Assembly (NCBI RefSeq): GCF_001613245.1
Contig: NZ_BDBZ01000009.1
Span: 124,001 to 188,000 of the forward strand
Direction of reading: 5' to 3'
Length of the DNA: 64,000 bases
DNA from: Nocardia speluncae NBRC 108251
Lineage (GTDB): Bacteria; Actinomycetota; Actinomycetes; Mycobacteriales; Mycobacteriaceae
Below the pieces are notes generated by a model that saw only the letters and a list, made by a program, of their open reading frames with translations, was not told the origin of the DNA and searched no databases. Both the position numbers and the translations under genes were made by a program. This document shows, piece after piece, positions 1-9,200 of the stretch (position 1 is its first letter; the number at the start of each line of letters is the position of its first letter).

Positions 1-1
1 G

Positions 2-253
2 GCGGCGGTCATCGGTATTCCGGACGAAAAATGGGATGAGCGACCGCTGGCGGCGATCGTGGTGGCCGAGGGCGCTTCGGTGCGGCCGGAGGAATTGCGT
101 GAGTTCTTGTCGTCGCGGTTCGCGAAATGGCAGCTGCCCGAGTACTGGACCTTTGTCGAGGAGGTGCCCAAGACCAGCGTCGGCAAATTCGACAAGAAGC
201 GGCTGCGGGCGCGGCACGCCGACGGTGAACTGGATGTGACCACGGTGCGCTGA
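2..253 (+). CDS. Acyl-CoA synthetase (AMP-binding), C-terminal fragment
   Basis: This is the last 83 residues of a gene that begins left of the window. It activates a carboxylic acid as acyl-AMP and then acyl-CoA, as fadD-type enzymes do. The visible part is the small C-terminal subdomain: AAVIGIPDEKWDERPLAAIV near the start and the A10-like TSVGKFDKKRLR near the end, which contains the catalytic Lys of the adenylate-forming superfamily. The substrate cannot be told from this part. A strong terminator hairpin follows 15 bases after the stop. Confidence 0.85.
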   Translation, partial: AAVIGIPDEKWDERPLAAIVVAEGASVRPEELREFLSSRFAKWQLPEYWTFVEEVPKTSVGKFDKKRLRARHADGELDVTTVR

Positions 254-268
254 GCTCCGGGAAAATAC

Positions 269-298
269 GGTCCCCGGCGCGAGATCGCGCCGGGGACC
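269..298. terminator. Bidirectional terminator hairpin
   Basis: A 14-bp perfect inverted repeat (ggtccccggcgcga / tcgcgccggggacc) has only two unpaired bases at its centre. It lies between the convergent acyl-CoA synthetase gene and the small conserved gene at 306-698, so it can serve both. There is no long T-tract, which is usual in high-GC actinobacteria. Confidence 0.75.
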
Positions 299-305
299 TG
301 TGTTC

Positions 306-698
306 TCAGCAGTTGCGCAGTTCCGGGCTCTGGTTGAGCAACTGGTTGCGTGGGCTGATGAACCGGCTGTATGTATCACCGCCGACGGCCGCGAGCGGGA
401 ACGCCGCGACGCGATGGCAGTTCTGGAACGCCAGTTTCACGCCGAAATGCCGTTCCAGCCCGCCCCGGATGGCATCGGAGGCCAGGGCGCGCAGCAGTTG
501 GCCCCGTGCGGTCTCGTCCGGCGGGGCTACTTCGTTATCGGCGAATTCCGCGGTGCCGGTCTGCAGTTCACCGGCGACGCGGCTGACGACCTCCCAGGCG
601 TAGGGCAGTGAGGTGCGGACGCATTCGACGAATTCGGCGTCGGTGATCTCGCCGCTTTCGGCGCGTTCCAGTAGGGCGGTGGGGACATCTAAGGACAC
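306..698 (-). CDS. Small conserved actinobacterial protein (SCO5389-like family)
   Basis: A 130-residue soluble protein with no signal peptide or membrane segment. The start is GTG with an AGGAGG ribosome binding site seven or eight bases upstream, which makes it secure. The sequence (SLPYAWEVV, RGQLLRALASDAIRGGLERHFGV, LAFQNCHRVAAF, LNQSPELRNC at the end) looks like the SCO5389-type family, widespread in actinobacteria and of unknown function; this family name is from memory. It is transcribed alone and faces away from the M23 peptidase. No catalytic motif is evident, and I assign no function. Confidence 0.75.
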   Translation of the reverse strand: MSLDVPTALLERAESGEITDAEFVECVRTSLPYAWEVVSRVAGELQTGTAEFADNEVAPPDETARGQLLRALASDAIRGGLERHFGVKLAFQNCHRVAAFPLAAVGGDTYSRFISPRNQLLNQSPELRNC

Positions 699-1221
699 GG
701 CGACCTCCTGAGGTCAACTGGTCTGTGCGACAGGTGATGCGGAAACCCGCGGCAGATCTGCCGGACCGAGTCTAATCGAAATCGGTTGTCAATAACAGGG
801 GGTTGCGAATGAAAGATGTTCGGTGGTTGTCGTTTTGGCTCTCGCCCTACCGGTCCGTCGTCTCCGGGGTGTGGCCTCGGTGGCCGACCGGGCCGGCGCG
901 GGGGTGAAGCGGCCGGGGTGCTGTAGGGCTTCGGCGGAGTGGCCGGGAGCAGCCGGGTGGCCGCGGTAGTGGTGCCGGGCCCGGTTCGCCGGCGGCCGGT
1001 TCGCAACCGGTCAGGTAACGGAAAATTCGCGCGATCGTGACCGTTTCACACCGGCGTATCGGGCCTCTGACCGGCCCTTTTCGGGTGAAGGTTGCGATAT
1101 GATCACGGGGCGGTAGAGTTACCGTCACAACGGATGCCTAAACGTTACGTTTACCGGGCTCGAGTCTGGGTCCGCACGTGAGGCATTCGTGAACATGTTG
1201 ACCGGATAGCGAGGACGGACA
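699..1221. other. Intergenic region upstream of the M23 peptidase
   Basis: About 520 bases without a convincing gene. The left half is plain GC-rich sequence. The right half holds the candidate regulatory palindrome at 1139-1153 and a TATGAT hexamer at 1098-1103 that could be a -10 element. I looked for a c-di-AMP (ydaO-type) riboswitch, which is common upstream of actinobacterial cell-wall hydrolases, and did not find its conserved blocks. Confidence 0.5.
1139..1153. promoter_or_regulatory. 15-bp perfect palindrome upstream of M23 gene
   Basis: taaacgttacgttta is a perfect inverted repeat centred 76 bases before the GTG start of the peptidase. A related string, gttaccgtcac, lies about 25 bases upstream. 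MtrA, the response regulator controlling cell-wall peptidases in mycolic-acid bacteria, binds GTTAC-containing sites, so this may be such a site; that link is inference. Confidence 0.4.
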
Positions 1222-2088
1222 GTGGCGCACCATCGATCAGGCACCGGTTCCATAACCGTTATGAGCCTCATCGGCGACGAGGTCCGCGTGCGGCCGCATC
1301 GTCACCGGGCCGGAACCACCGCTGTCGAGAAGGTTCGGACGGCGGCCGGAGCCGCTGTCGCGGCGGGTGCGATCATCGGGACGGCCTCGCAGGTCGCGCC
1401 GGCGCTGGCCTACGCCGCCCCGATGCTTCCGGGAGGCGGTGAAAAGGAGGCCGTCGAAGCCGAACCCGCGCCCCCCGTCGCGGAGGAGATCGCACAGCCC
1501 GCCGAACAGGCCGCGGAGGCGGACATCGCCGCTCCGGCACCGGCTCCCGTTCGGGCCGCCGAGGTCGCGGCCCCGGCGCCTGTCGCCGCGCCCTTCGGGT
1601 TGAGCAACCTTCCGGTCGAGGTCGCCGCGCCGCTGGCCCATGCCGAACAGACCCTGAAACAGCTGCACCAGCAGTTCGCTCCCGCGCCGGTCGTGCGTCC
1701 GGTAGCGGGGACGGTGAGCTCCAATTACGGCAGTCGCTGGGGCGCCATGCACTACGGTATCGATTTCTCCGATGCACTGGGCGCGCCGATCAAATCGGTC
1801 GCCGATGGCACAGTGATCGAGGCCGGGCCGGCCTCCGGCTTCGGTATGTGGGTCCGTGTCCTGCACGACGACGGCACCACCGGCGTCTACGGCCACGTCA
1901 ACGATATCTATGTCGCAGAAGGGCAGCGGGTGCGGGCGGGCGAGGTGATCGCCACCGTCGGTAACCGCGGCCAATCCACCGGTCCGCATCTGCACCTCGA
2001 GATCTGGGACCAGGGTGGGAGCAAAATCGATCCGATGACATGGATGGCTTCCAAGGGGGTGCCACTGGAGTGGGGACCCTCGCACTGA
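1222..2088 (+). CDS. M23-family peptidoglycan endopeptidase, exported
   Basis: A 288-residue LytM/M23 metallopeptidase expected to cut peptide crosslinks in peptidoglycan outside the membrane. A GTG start follows gagga at about eight bases. Residues about 35-65 form a hydrophobic export segment ending in an Ala-rich stretch (PALAYAAP). Residues 70-150 are an Ala/Pro/Glu-rich spacer, which may span the wall. The catalytic domain (about 160-280) has the zinc motifs: SNYGSRWGAMHYGIDFSD with the first His and Asp, and HLHLEIWDQGG with the HxH pair. The long N-terminal part before the hydrophobic segment is typical of actinobacterial members. The next gene, a regulator, starts 74 bases downstream on the same strand and may be co-transcribed. 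Confidence 0.9.
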   Translation: MAHHRSGTGSITVMSLIGDEVRVRPHRHRAGTTAVEKVRTAAGAAVAAGAIIGTASQVAPALAYAAPMLPGGGEKEAVEAEPAPPVAEEIAQPAEQAAEADIAAPAPAPVRAAEVAAPAPVAAPFGLSNLPVEVAAPLAHAEQTLKQLHQQFAPAPVVRPVAGTVSSNYGSRWGAMHYGIDFSDALGAPIKSVADGTVIEAGPASGFGMWVRVLHDDGTTGVYGHVNDIYVAEGQRVRAGEVIATVGNRGQSTGPHLHLEIWDQGGSKIDPMTWMASKGVPLEWGPSH

Positions 2089-2162
2089 GTTCCTCGAGCT
2101 CTCTCGACCGTCCGATCCTCACCGGCCCCACAGGGCTGCAAGGAGACCTACGAATCCCCGGC

Positions 2163-3146
2163 GTGACCGAACTGGCGGAAATCTTCGAACCCGACTCGAT
2201 CCACGGACGCGTCTACGCCACCCTGGTGCAGCGGCCACGGTCCGGTACCGCCGATATCGCGCGGCATACCGGCCTGTCCGACTCCGCCGTCGAAACGGCT
2301 CTGGACGAATTGTCCGAGCTGCGCGCGGTACTCCGGGTGGTCGATACCGACGGCACACCGCGATGGGATGCGCATGCCCCGGAATCGCTGTCGGAGGCCG
2401 AAGCTCGCCGGCGCCGGCAACAGATCAGCACCATGCACGCCGCCGCGGCCCGGCTCAGCGAAACGTTCCGGTCGGTGCGTCGTGCCCAGGGCTGGAACGG
2501 CACGGTGGTTCCCGTATTCGAACGGGCCGAGCTGCTCGCGGATTTCGAGGCCCTGCACGCGAACGCGGCGTCCGGCGTGAAAATGGTCGAGCGCAGTCCG
2601 CATCTCAGCGATGCCGAACGCGATAGCCGGATCACCGATCTCAAACAGGCCCGGATGGCCGAAGGCGTGCGGTACCGGATCCTCTACCAGGACACGATCT
2701 ACCAGGATGCGGACCGGCTGCGGCATACGCTGGCCACCAACGCCCGCGGGGCGCAGGCCCGCACGCTGCCCGATCCGCCGTTCAAGCTGATCGTCGCCGA
2801 CGACGAACGTGCCAGCCTCGTCCTGCACGCCGACGAACGCCGGCCCGATCCGATGGCATTGCGGATCAGCGGGTCACCGCTGCTGGATCTGCTGGTTCGC
2901 AGTTTCGATGTGCTGTGGACAATGTCGGCGCCCATCTCGGTGCAGCCGGCCGCCGACGAACTCGACGAACGCGACCGGGCCATTCTCACGATGATGAGCA
3001 TGGGCGCGACCGACGATACGATCGCGCGCCGGCTCGGGATGTCGCGACGCACGGTGGTCCGGCGGACCGCGCGGCTGCTCGAACGGCTCGGCGCGAGTAC
3101 CCGGTTCCAGGCCGGGGTGCAGGCGATTCGCCGCGGCTGGCTGTGA
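2163..3146 (+). CDS. LuxR-type transcriptional regulator with N-terminal TrmB-like helix-turn-helix
   Basis: A protein of about 327 residues. The N-terminal part (ELAEIFEPDSIHGRVYATLVQRP, ADIARHTGLSDSAVETALDEL) looks like a winged helix-turn-helix of the TrmB kind. The centre resembles a ligand or phospholipase-D-like region found in such regulators. The C-terminus (residues about 262-327) is a LuxR/NarL HTH: LDERDRAILTMMSMGATDDTIARRLGMSRRTVVRR. The GTG at 2163 is the first good in-frame start after the M23 stop. The best SD-like string (aggag, 2141-2145) is 17 bases away, so the start is uncertain. Its position directly before the two giant NRPS-like genes suggests it may control them; that is inference from order only. 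Confidence 0.8.
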   Translation: MTELAEIFEPDSIHGRVYATLVQRPRSGTADIARHTGLSDSAVETALDELSELRAVLRVVDTDGTPRWDAHAPESLSEAEARRRRQQISTMHAAAARLSETFRSVRRAQGWNGTVVPVFERAELLADFEALHANAASGVKMVERSPHLSDAERDSRITDLKQARMAEGVRYRILYQDTIYQDADRLRHTLATNARGAQARTLPDPPFKLIVADDERASLVLHADERRPDPMALRISGSPLLDLLVRSFDVLWTMSAPISVQPAADELDERDRAILTMMSMGATDDTIARRLGMSRRTVVRRTARLLERLGASTRFQAGVQAIRRGWL

Positions 3147-3172
3147 ACTGATCGCAAGTCCGGTCCGGCCGA

Positions 3173-3178
3173 TATGAT
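3173..3178 (+). promoter_or_regulatory. Candidate -10 element before the first giant NRPS-like gene
   Basis: TATGAT lies about 97 bases before the chosen start of the NRPS-like gene, inside the 128-base gap after the LuxR-type regulator. No good -35 element is visible, so this is only a weak promoter candidate. Confidence 0.25.
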
Positions 3179-3274
3179 GGCCGCACCGCGCACGGCCCGG
3201 GCACACCGGTTCTCCGACGTACGGGCACGCGGGGGCCGGATCCGGGTTCGATGCGAGAGGGTGAATGCACTCGA

Positions 3275-6200
3275 ATGGAAACTGCCCGTCGTCCTTATCG
3301 TGGCAGTCGCCGCCGTCGTGCGGGCACCCCTCCTCTCGGCCAGTTACTGACCGCGGCAGTGGAATCCGCCGCGGACGAGGTCGCGATGCGCTACAACCCG
3401 ACGGGGGCGCCCGCCGACCAGCGCGAGCTGACCTATCGTGCGCTCGACGAGCAGTCCTCGCAGGTTGCGCGGGAGCTGATCGAACGGGGAATCGGGCCGG
3501 GTGACGTGGTGGCGATCGGGATCGCGCGCAGCCCGGAATCGGTGCTGTCGGTATGGGCCGTTGCCAAAACCGGGGCCGCCCACGTTTTCCTCGACCCCGC
3601 TGATCCGGCCGACCGCATCGCGCATATCGCCACAGATTCGGGGGCTACCTTCGGCCTGACCCTGTCGAAGTACCGGCGGGTCCTGGGGCGCGCCCTGTAT
3701 TGGATCGAACTCGACGACCCGGTCCAGGCCGACCGTATCGCCCGGCGGCCCCGGCACCCCCTTTCCTACGCCGACCGGATCCGGACCCTCGACGAGCGGC
3801 ATCCCGCGTATATCACCTACCCCCGCGGTCCTGCCGGTGAGCTCGTAGGCATCGTGGTCCCGCACGCCGGACTCGGCGCGGTGGTCGCCGCGGTCGGCGA
3901 CAGCTATGGAATATCCAGTGATTCCCGGGTCGTGCACAGTTGCCCGCCGACCGTCGATATCGCGGTCCTCGAACTGCTGCTCACCTGCACCGCGGGCGCG
4001 ACTCTGGTGATCGCCCCGGCCGGTGTATCCGGCGGGGGCGAACTGGGCGAACTGATCCGCCGGGAACAGGTGACCCACCTGATCACCACCGCGGCCGTCG
4101 CGGAATCGGTGGACCCGGGCGGGCTCGACGATCTCGCGCTCGTCGCTGTCGTGGGCGACCGGAGTGGATCCGCGCGGACCGGGCCCTGGGCAGGGGAACA
4201 CTGTTTCGTGGCCTCCTACGGCTGTTCGGAGGCCGGGATCGTCGCCACGAGTACCGGACCGGTGCTTCCGGAGGAGCCGAGCACCATCGGCACCCCGGCT
4301 GCCGGGGTCGTGATGCTGGTACTCGATGCCTGGTTGCGTCCGGTACCCGAGGGCGAAGTGGGCGATCTATATCTGGCGGGTCCGGTTCTGGCGCAGGGTT
4401 ATTCGAATCGGCCGGTGTTCACCGCCGCACATTTCGTGGCCGTACCCGGCGGTGCCGGGCGGCCGGGTGCCCGGATGTTCCGGACGGGTGACTCGGCCCG
4501 GTATGTCGAAACACCGAGTGGCCTGGAGGTCGAGTTCCCGGGCAGCGCCGATTTCCCGCTGGGTTCCGGGCGCGCGGAGAGCGATAACGCGCTGAGCCGC
4601 CGAGGCGCCATCGAATACGCCGTGGCAGCCGAGCCCGATCACAGTGCGCCGCCGGAGCCGATGTTCGGGTGGCGGGGTTCCCGCACTTCGGCGGAGGCGG
4701 CCGCAGTGGTGGACGGGAAGAGAACCGAATCCGCGGCCGAAGTTGCCGCCGGTGGCCGCCGGGCGGCTCGGTGGCCGCTGGAGCCGTCGGGTGGCACGGG
4801 TCTACCGGATGGCCCGGATCTGCTGGGCGACGCGGGCCTGGTGGATGGCCATGAGCTCGTGGCACATGGTGGTGGGCGGGGCTGTGCCGGGATACGGGCC
4901 GATACGGGAACCGCCGGTCCGGGCGAGGTCCCGCTGACTCCGCTCCTCGGCCGGTACCTGGCCGGCGGGGTATTTCCGGGGTTCGCGCAGTGCGTGGTGC
5001 TGTCACTGCCGGAAGGTATCGATCGCGCCGGCCTGGCTGTCACCGTGGGTGCGGTACTGGCCCGCCACGAAATGTTGCGTGCCCAGGTGGTGACCGAGGG
5101 CGGCCGGTACCGGTTCGAGGTGCCGGATCACCCGCCGGGGGCCGGTGCGCTCATCTCCGAGGTCGAGGTTCCGGCGGGCACCGGCGGCGCGGGGCCGGCC
5201 GAGGTGGTCCGTTCGGCGGTCAATTCTGCTGTCAACCAACTGGATCCGCTGGGCGGCCGGATGATCGCCGCGACCTGGCTGCGCCGGCCCGGCGCGCGGG
5301 ATGCGCTGTTGCTGGCCGTGCACCGATACGTCGTCGACGCAGTGTCCTGGCGTATCGTCGTCGACGACCTGATGCAGGCGTGGGAGCAGACAACTGCGGG
5401 GCGCGAGGTCGAACTACCGCCCACCGGGATATCGTTCCTGACCTGCGCACATACGCTGGCCACAGCGGACCGGGGAGGCGAGAACTCCTACTGGCGCGAG
5501 GTCCTGGCCACGCCCGACCCGCTGCTGGGCGCTCGCGCGGTGGACCCGGCCACCGATACCCACGCGACGGTGTGCCGATTCGCGGTCGAGGTGCCGGCCG
5601 AGATCGCCCGTAAAGTCCGGGGAGAGCTTCCGGGCCGGTACGGCACCGGCGCCGACGATGCGCTGGTGGCCGCGCTGGCGCTGGCGGTGCGGAATTGGCG
5701 TTTACGGCGCGGTGTGGACTGTGCTTCTACCCGGATCCGGCTCGAAGGGGACAGCCGTTGGTCCTCGGTACTGTCCGAGGCCGATATCGCCCGGACGGTC
5801 GGCCGATTCGGCACCGAGTACCCGGTGGCCCTGGATCTGTCCGGTGTCGCCGGCGATGCGGCCCTACGTGGCGGCGCCGAGACTGCCGCGCTGGTGCAGA
5901 CCGTGTGTGAGCAGCTCGGCGCGGTTCCGGACGGAGGGACCGGGTTCGGGTTACTGCACCCGGCCACCCCCGGTGAACCCGGCGCCGCCCCTGCGCAGAT
6001 CGGCTTCACCTGCCGTGATGGGGGAATGGCCGAACGCGACGATGCGGCCTGGTCGCCGACCGGTGATTTGGGCGATTTCCCGGCCGAGCCCGACCCCGGT
6101 ATGCCGGTGGACCTGGTCGTCGATATCGATGCCGCCGTGCGGGCCGACGGCGCGATGACCGTGGTGTTCGGTTATCTCGCCGATATCGTCGACGAGTCCG

Positions 6201-9200
6201 CGGTCCGGGAGCTGGCCGGTGACTGGCTGGCTGCTCTGCGCGCGCTGGCTCGGCACGCCGGGGACCCTGCGGCGAGCGGGTTCGATTCGCCGTTGATGCG
6301 AGTGGCGGACGCGGAACTGGACGCCTGGCGGGCGGTGCATCCGCGCCTGGTGGAGGTGCTGCCGCTGGGACCGCCGAGTACCGGACTGTTTTTCCGTTCT
6401 CAGCTCACCGCGGACGGCTCCGTTGCCGAGGCAATGCTTTTCGCGCTGGAACTCGGCGGCGCTGTCGACCTCGACCGGCTGCACAGTGCCGCGCAGGCGC
6501 TCACCGACCGGCATCCGGCACTGCGTTCGGTATTCACCACCGGTGCCGACGGGACACCTGTGCAGCTGGTCGTCGAAACCGCCGAGGTGCCGTGGCGAGT
6601 GGTCGGCGATGTCGGCGACTACGAGATGGCCGACCTGCTGTCGACCGAACATCGCCTCGGATTCGCCGTGGACAGCGCGCCACCGCTGCGGTTCACGGTC
6701 TATCGCACGGTATCCGGGCGTACGCATTGTGTTCTGGTCGCGCATCCGCTGCTGTTCGACACCGCGTCGGCGGCGATTCTGCTGCGGGATCTGCTGACCC
6801 TGTACGCACGGCACGGCGACGGGGCAGTGCTGCCCGATCCGCCGGCCTATCGCGAATACCTCCGGTGGCGCGCGCACGGCGATGCCGAGGCCGCTCGCGC
6901 CCGCTGGGCGGAGGTGCTGCGCGGAGCCCGCCCCACCGAACTCGCGACGGTACTCGGCTCGGCCGGGCAGCCGGAGGAGGGCGGATACGGGGAATCGGTG
7001 CACGCGCTCGGCGAAGCGGAAACAGCCGCGTTGGCCGCCTATGCGGTGGCCTCCGGTGTCACGGTCGAAACCGTCGTGCGGGCCCTGTGGGCGCTGGTCC
7101 TGGCGAGTCTGACCGCCCGCGCGGATATCGTCTTCGGCGTCGTCGTACCCGGTCGCCCGCCGGAACTCGGGGGAGCGGACGAGATGGCCGGGCTACTGGC
7201 AGAGACGATTCCCGTGCGGGTACGGCTGGAGCCGGGCTGGACAGTGCAGGAGCTACTCACCCGGATCCAGTCCGAACAGGCCGCCCTGCTCGAACAGCAC
7301 TATCTCGATCCGGCAGGTATTGCACCGGGCGCCGCCCACCTTTTCGACACCGTGCTGGCTTTCGACCCCGACCCGGTGGACGCGGCCGGGCTACGCGCCG
7401 CGGCCGGTGCCCTCGACGGTTTGGAAGTCGTGGAGCTCACCACCCGGATCGACAGCCACCACCCGGTCACGCTGGTGGTGGAATCGGCCGACCGGCTGCT
7501 GTTGCGGCTGCGTTACCGCCGCGACAGCGTCGCCGAACTCTCGGCGCAGGCACTGTCGGAGCTACTGCGGGCGCTCGTGGGGCAGTTGCTGGCCGTACCT
7601 GCGCCGGTTGCCTTTCCGGCCGCCGGCTGGTGGCGCGCTCCCGCCGCGCTCGGCGCTCACGGTGAGCTACCCGCCGACCGGCCGCGACCCGCCACCGCGT
7701 CCCGGCGCAGCGCGGTGCTGCGCCGGGAACTGGACGGCAAGCTGCACGACGCACTGAATATTGCCGCCGCACAATGCGATACGAACGATTTCACCGTGGT
7801 GCAGGCTGCGTTGGCCGTTCTGCTGGCGCGATTGTCGGGATACCGGGAAACCGCGGTGGGCGCGTTCGCGACCAAAGGTTCTGCGGCGGGGCTGTCGGTT
7901 CTGCATACCGATGTGAACCCGGCGGCCGGTTTCGACGCGCTACTGGTCGAAGCCCGGGAAGCCGGTGCCGCGGCCCTGGGCACGGCGAGCCGGGGCAGCG
8001 AACGCCTCGGCCACTTGATCGACACCCTCCGAACGGTGGCCGGCCGGCCACCGTTCCGGGTTCTGCTGTCGACCGAGGGCGAACCCGCCCAGCTACCGGG
8101 AAGACTGGACCTGCGGGTCGATCTGGTGGCCGACGGCGCCGGCGCGACCCTGGTCTTCACCTACGCCCGCGACCTGTTCGACGCGCCCACCGTCGGCGAT
8201 CACGCCGACCGGCTGCTCCGCATCCTGGCCGCCGTGGCCGCCGAACCCGGTGTGGTCGTGGGCGATATCGACCTGCTCTTTCCCGGGGAACGCGAACTGG
8301 TCCTGCGCGAATGGAACAGTGCGGGCGCCGCGGTGCCACCGGTGACGGTGGTCGATCTGATCGAGGCCCGTGCGGGCCTGGACCCGTCGGCCCCGGCCGT
8401 GCGGTCCGGGGACGCGATTGTGAGCTTCGATGAACTGCTCGGCCGCGCCTACCGGGTGGCGCGCAGTGTGATCGGCGCGGGCGCCGGCCCGGAAACCCTG
8501 GTGGCGGTTGCTGTACCGCGCACCGCAGACCTCCCGGTCGCCCTGCTGGGTGTGCTGTCGGCGGGCGCCGCGTACCTGCCGATCGACCCGGCGCAGCCCA
8601 TATTCCCGGCAACGGGGTCGGTCGTTGTCCTCACCACCTCGGCGATGCGGGACGCGGTGCCCGCCGAACTGCCGGTGGTGGTTCTGGAAGAAACCGAACA
8701 AAATTCCGCGGCCCCGGTCACCGACGCGGACCGGCGCGCGCCACTGCGGCCCGGCAACTTGATGTATGCCGCGCACACGTCCGGGCCTGCCGGCCGCACC
8801 GGCCTGACACATCGCAATGTGGTGGAGCTGTTCGCGAACACCCAGCTGCTGTTCGATTTCGACGACGCCGATGTATGGGCGCTGTGCCATCCCGTCACCT
8901 CCGATTTCTCGGTATGGGAGCTGTGGTGCGCCCTGGCCGGCGGCGGATGTGTGGTGGTGATAGACGAGGAGACCGCCGATTCGCCGAAACGATTCCGCGA
9001 ACTACTCGTACGCGAGCGGATCACGGTGATCGGCCAGACTCCGTCGGAGTTCTCCCTGTTCGCCGAAGCCGATCGCCTCGCGCATGCAGCGGGTGACACG
9101 TCCGCCCTGCGGTATGTGGTGCTGGGCGGCGAAGCTCTCGATCTGCACCGGCTGCGCCCCTGGTACGAGCGGCACGGTGCCTCCGCGGGCGCCGAAAAGG

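Noticed and set aside
1000..1221. Possible c-di-AMP (ydaO-type) riboswitch before the M23 peptidase gene
   Set aside because: Common in front of such genes in actinobacteria, but the conserved sequence blocks of the motif are not visible here.
1237..2085. Long minus-strand open frame opposite the M23 peptidase
   Set aside because: It mirrors codon bias of the high-GC plus-strand gene, and its translation has no family resemblance.
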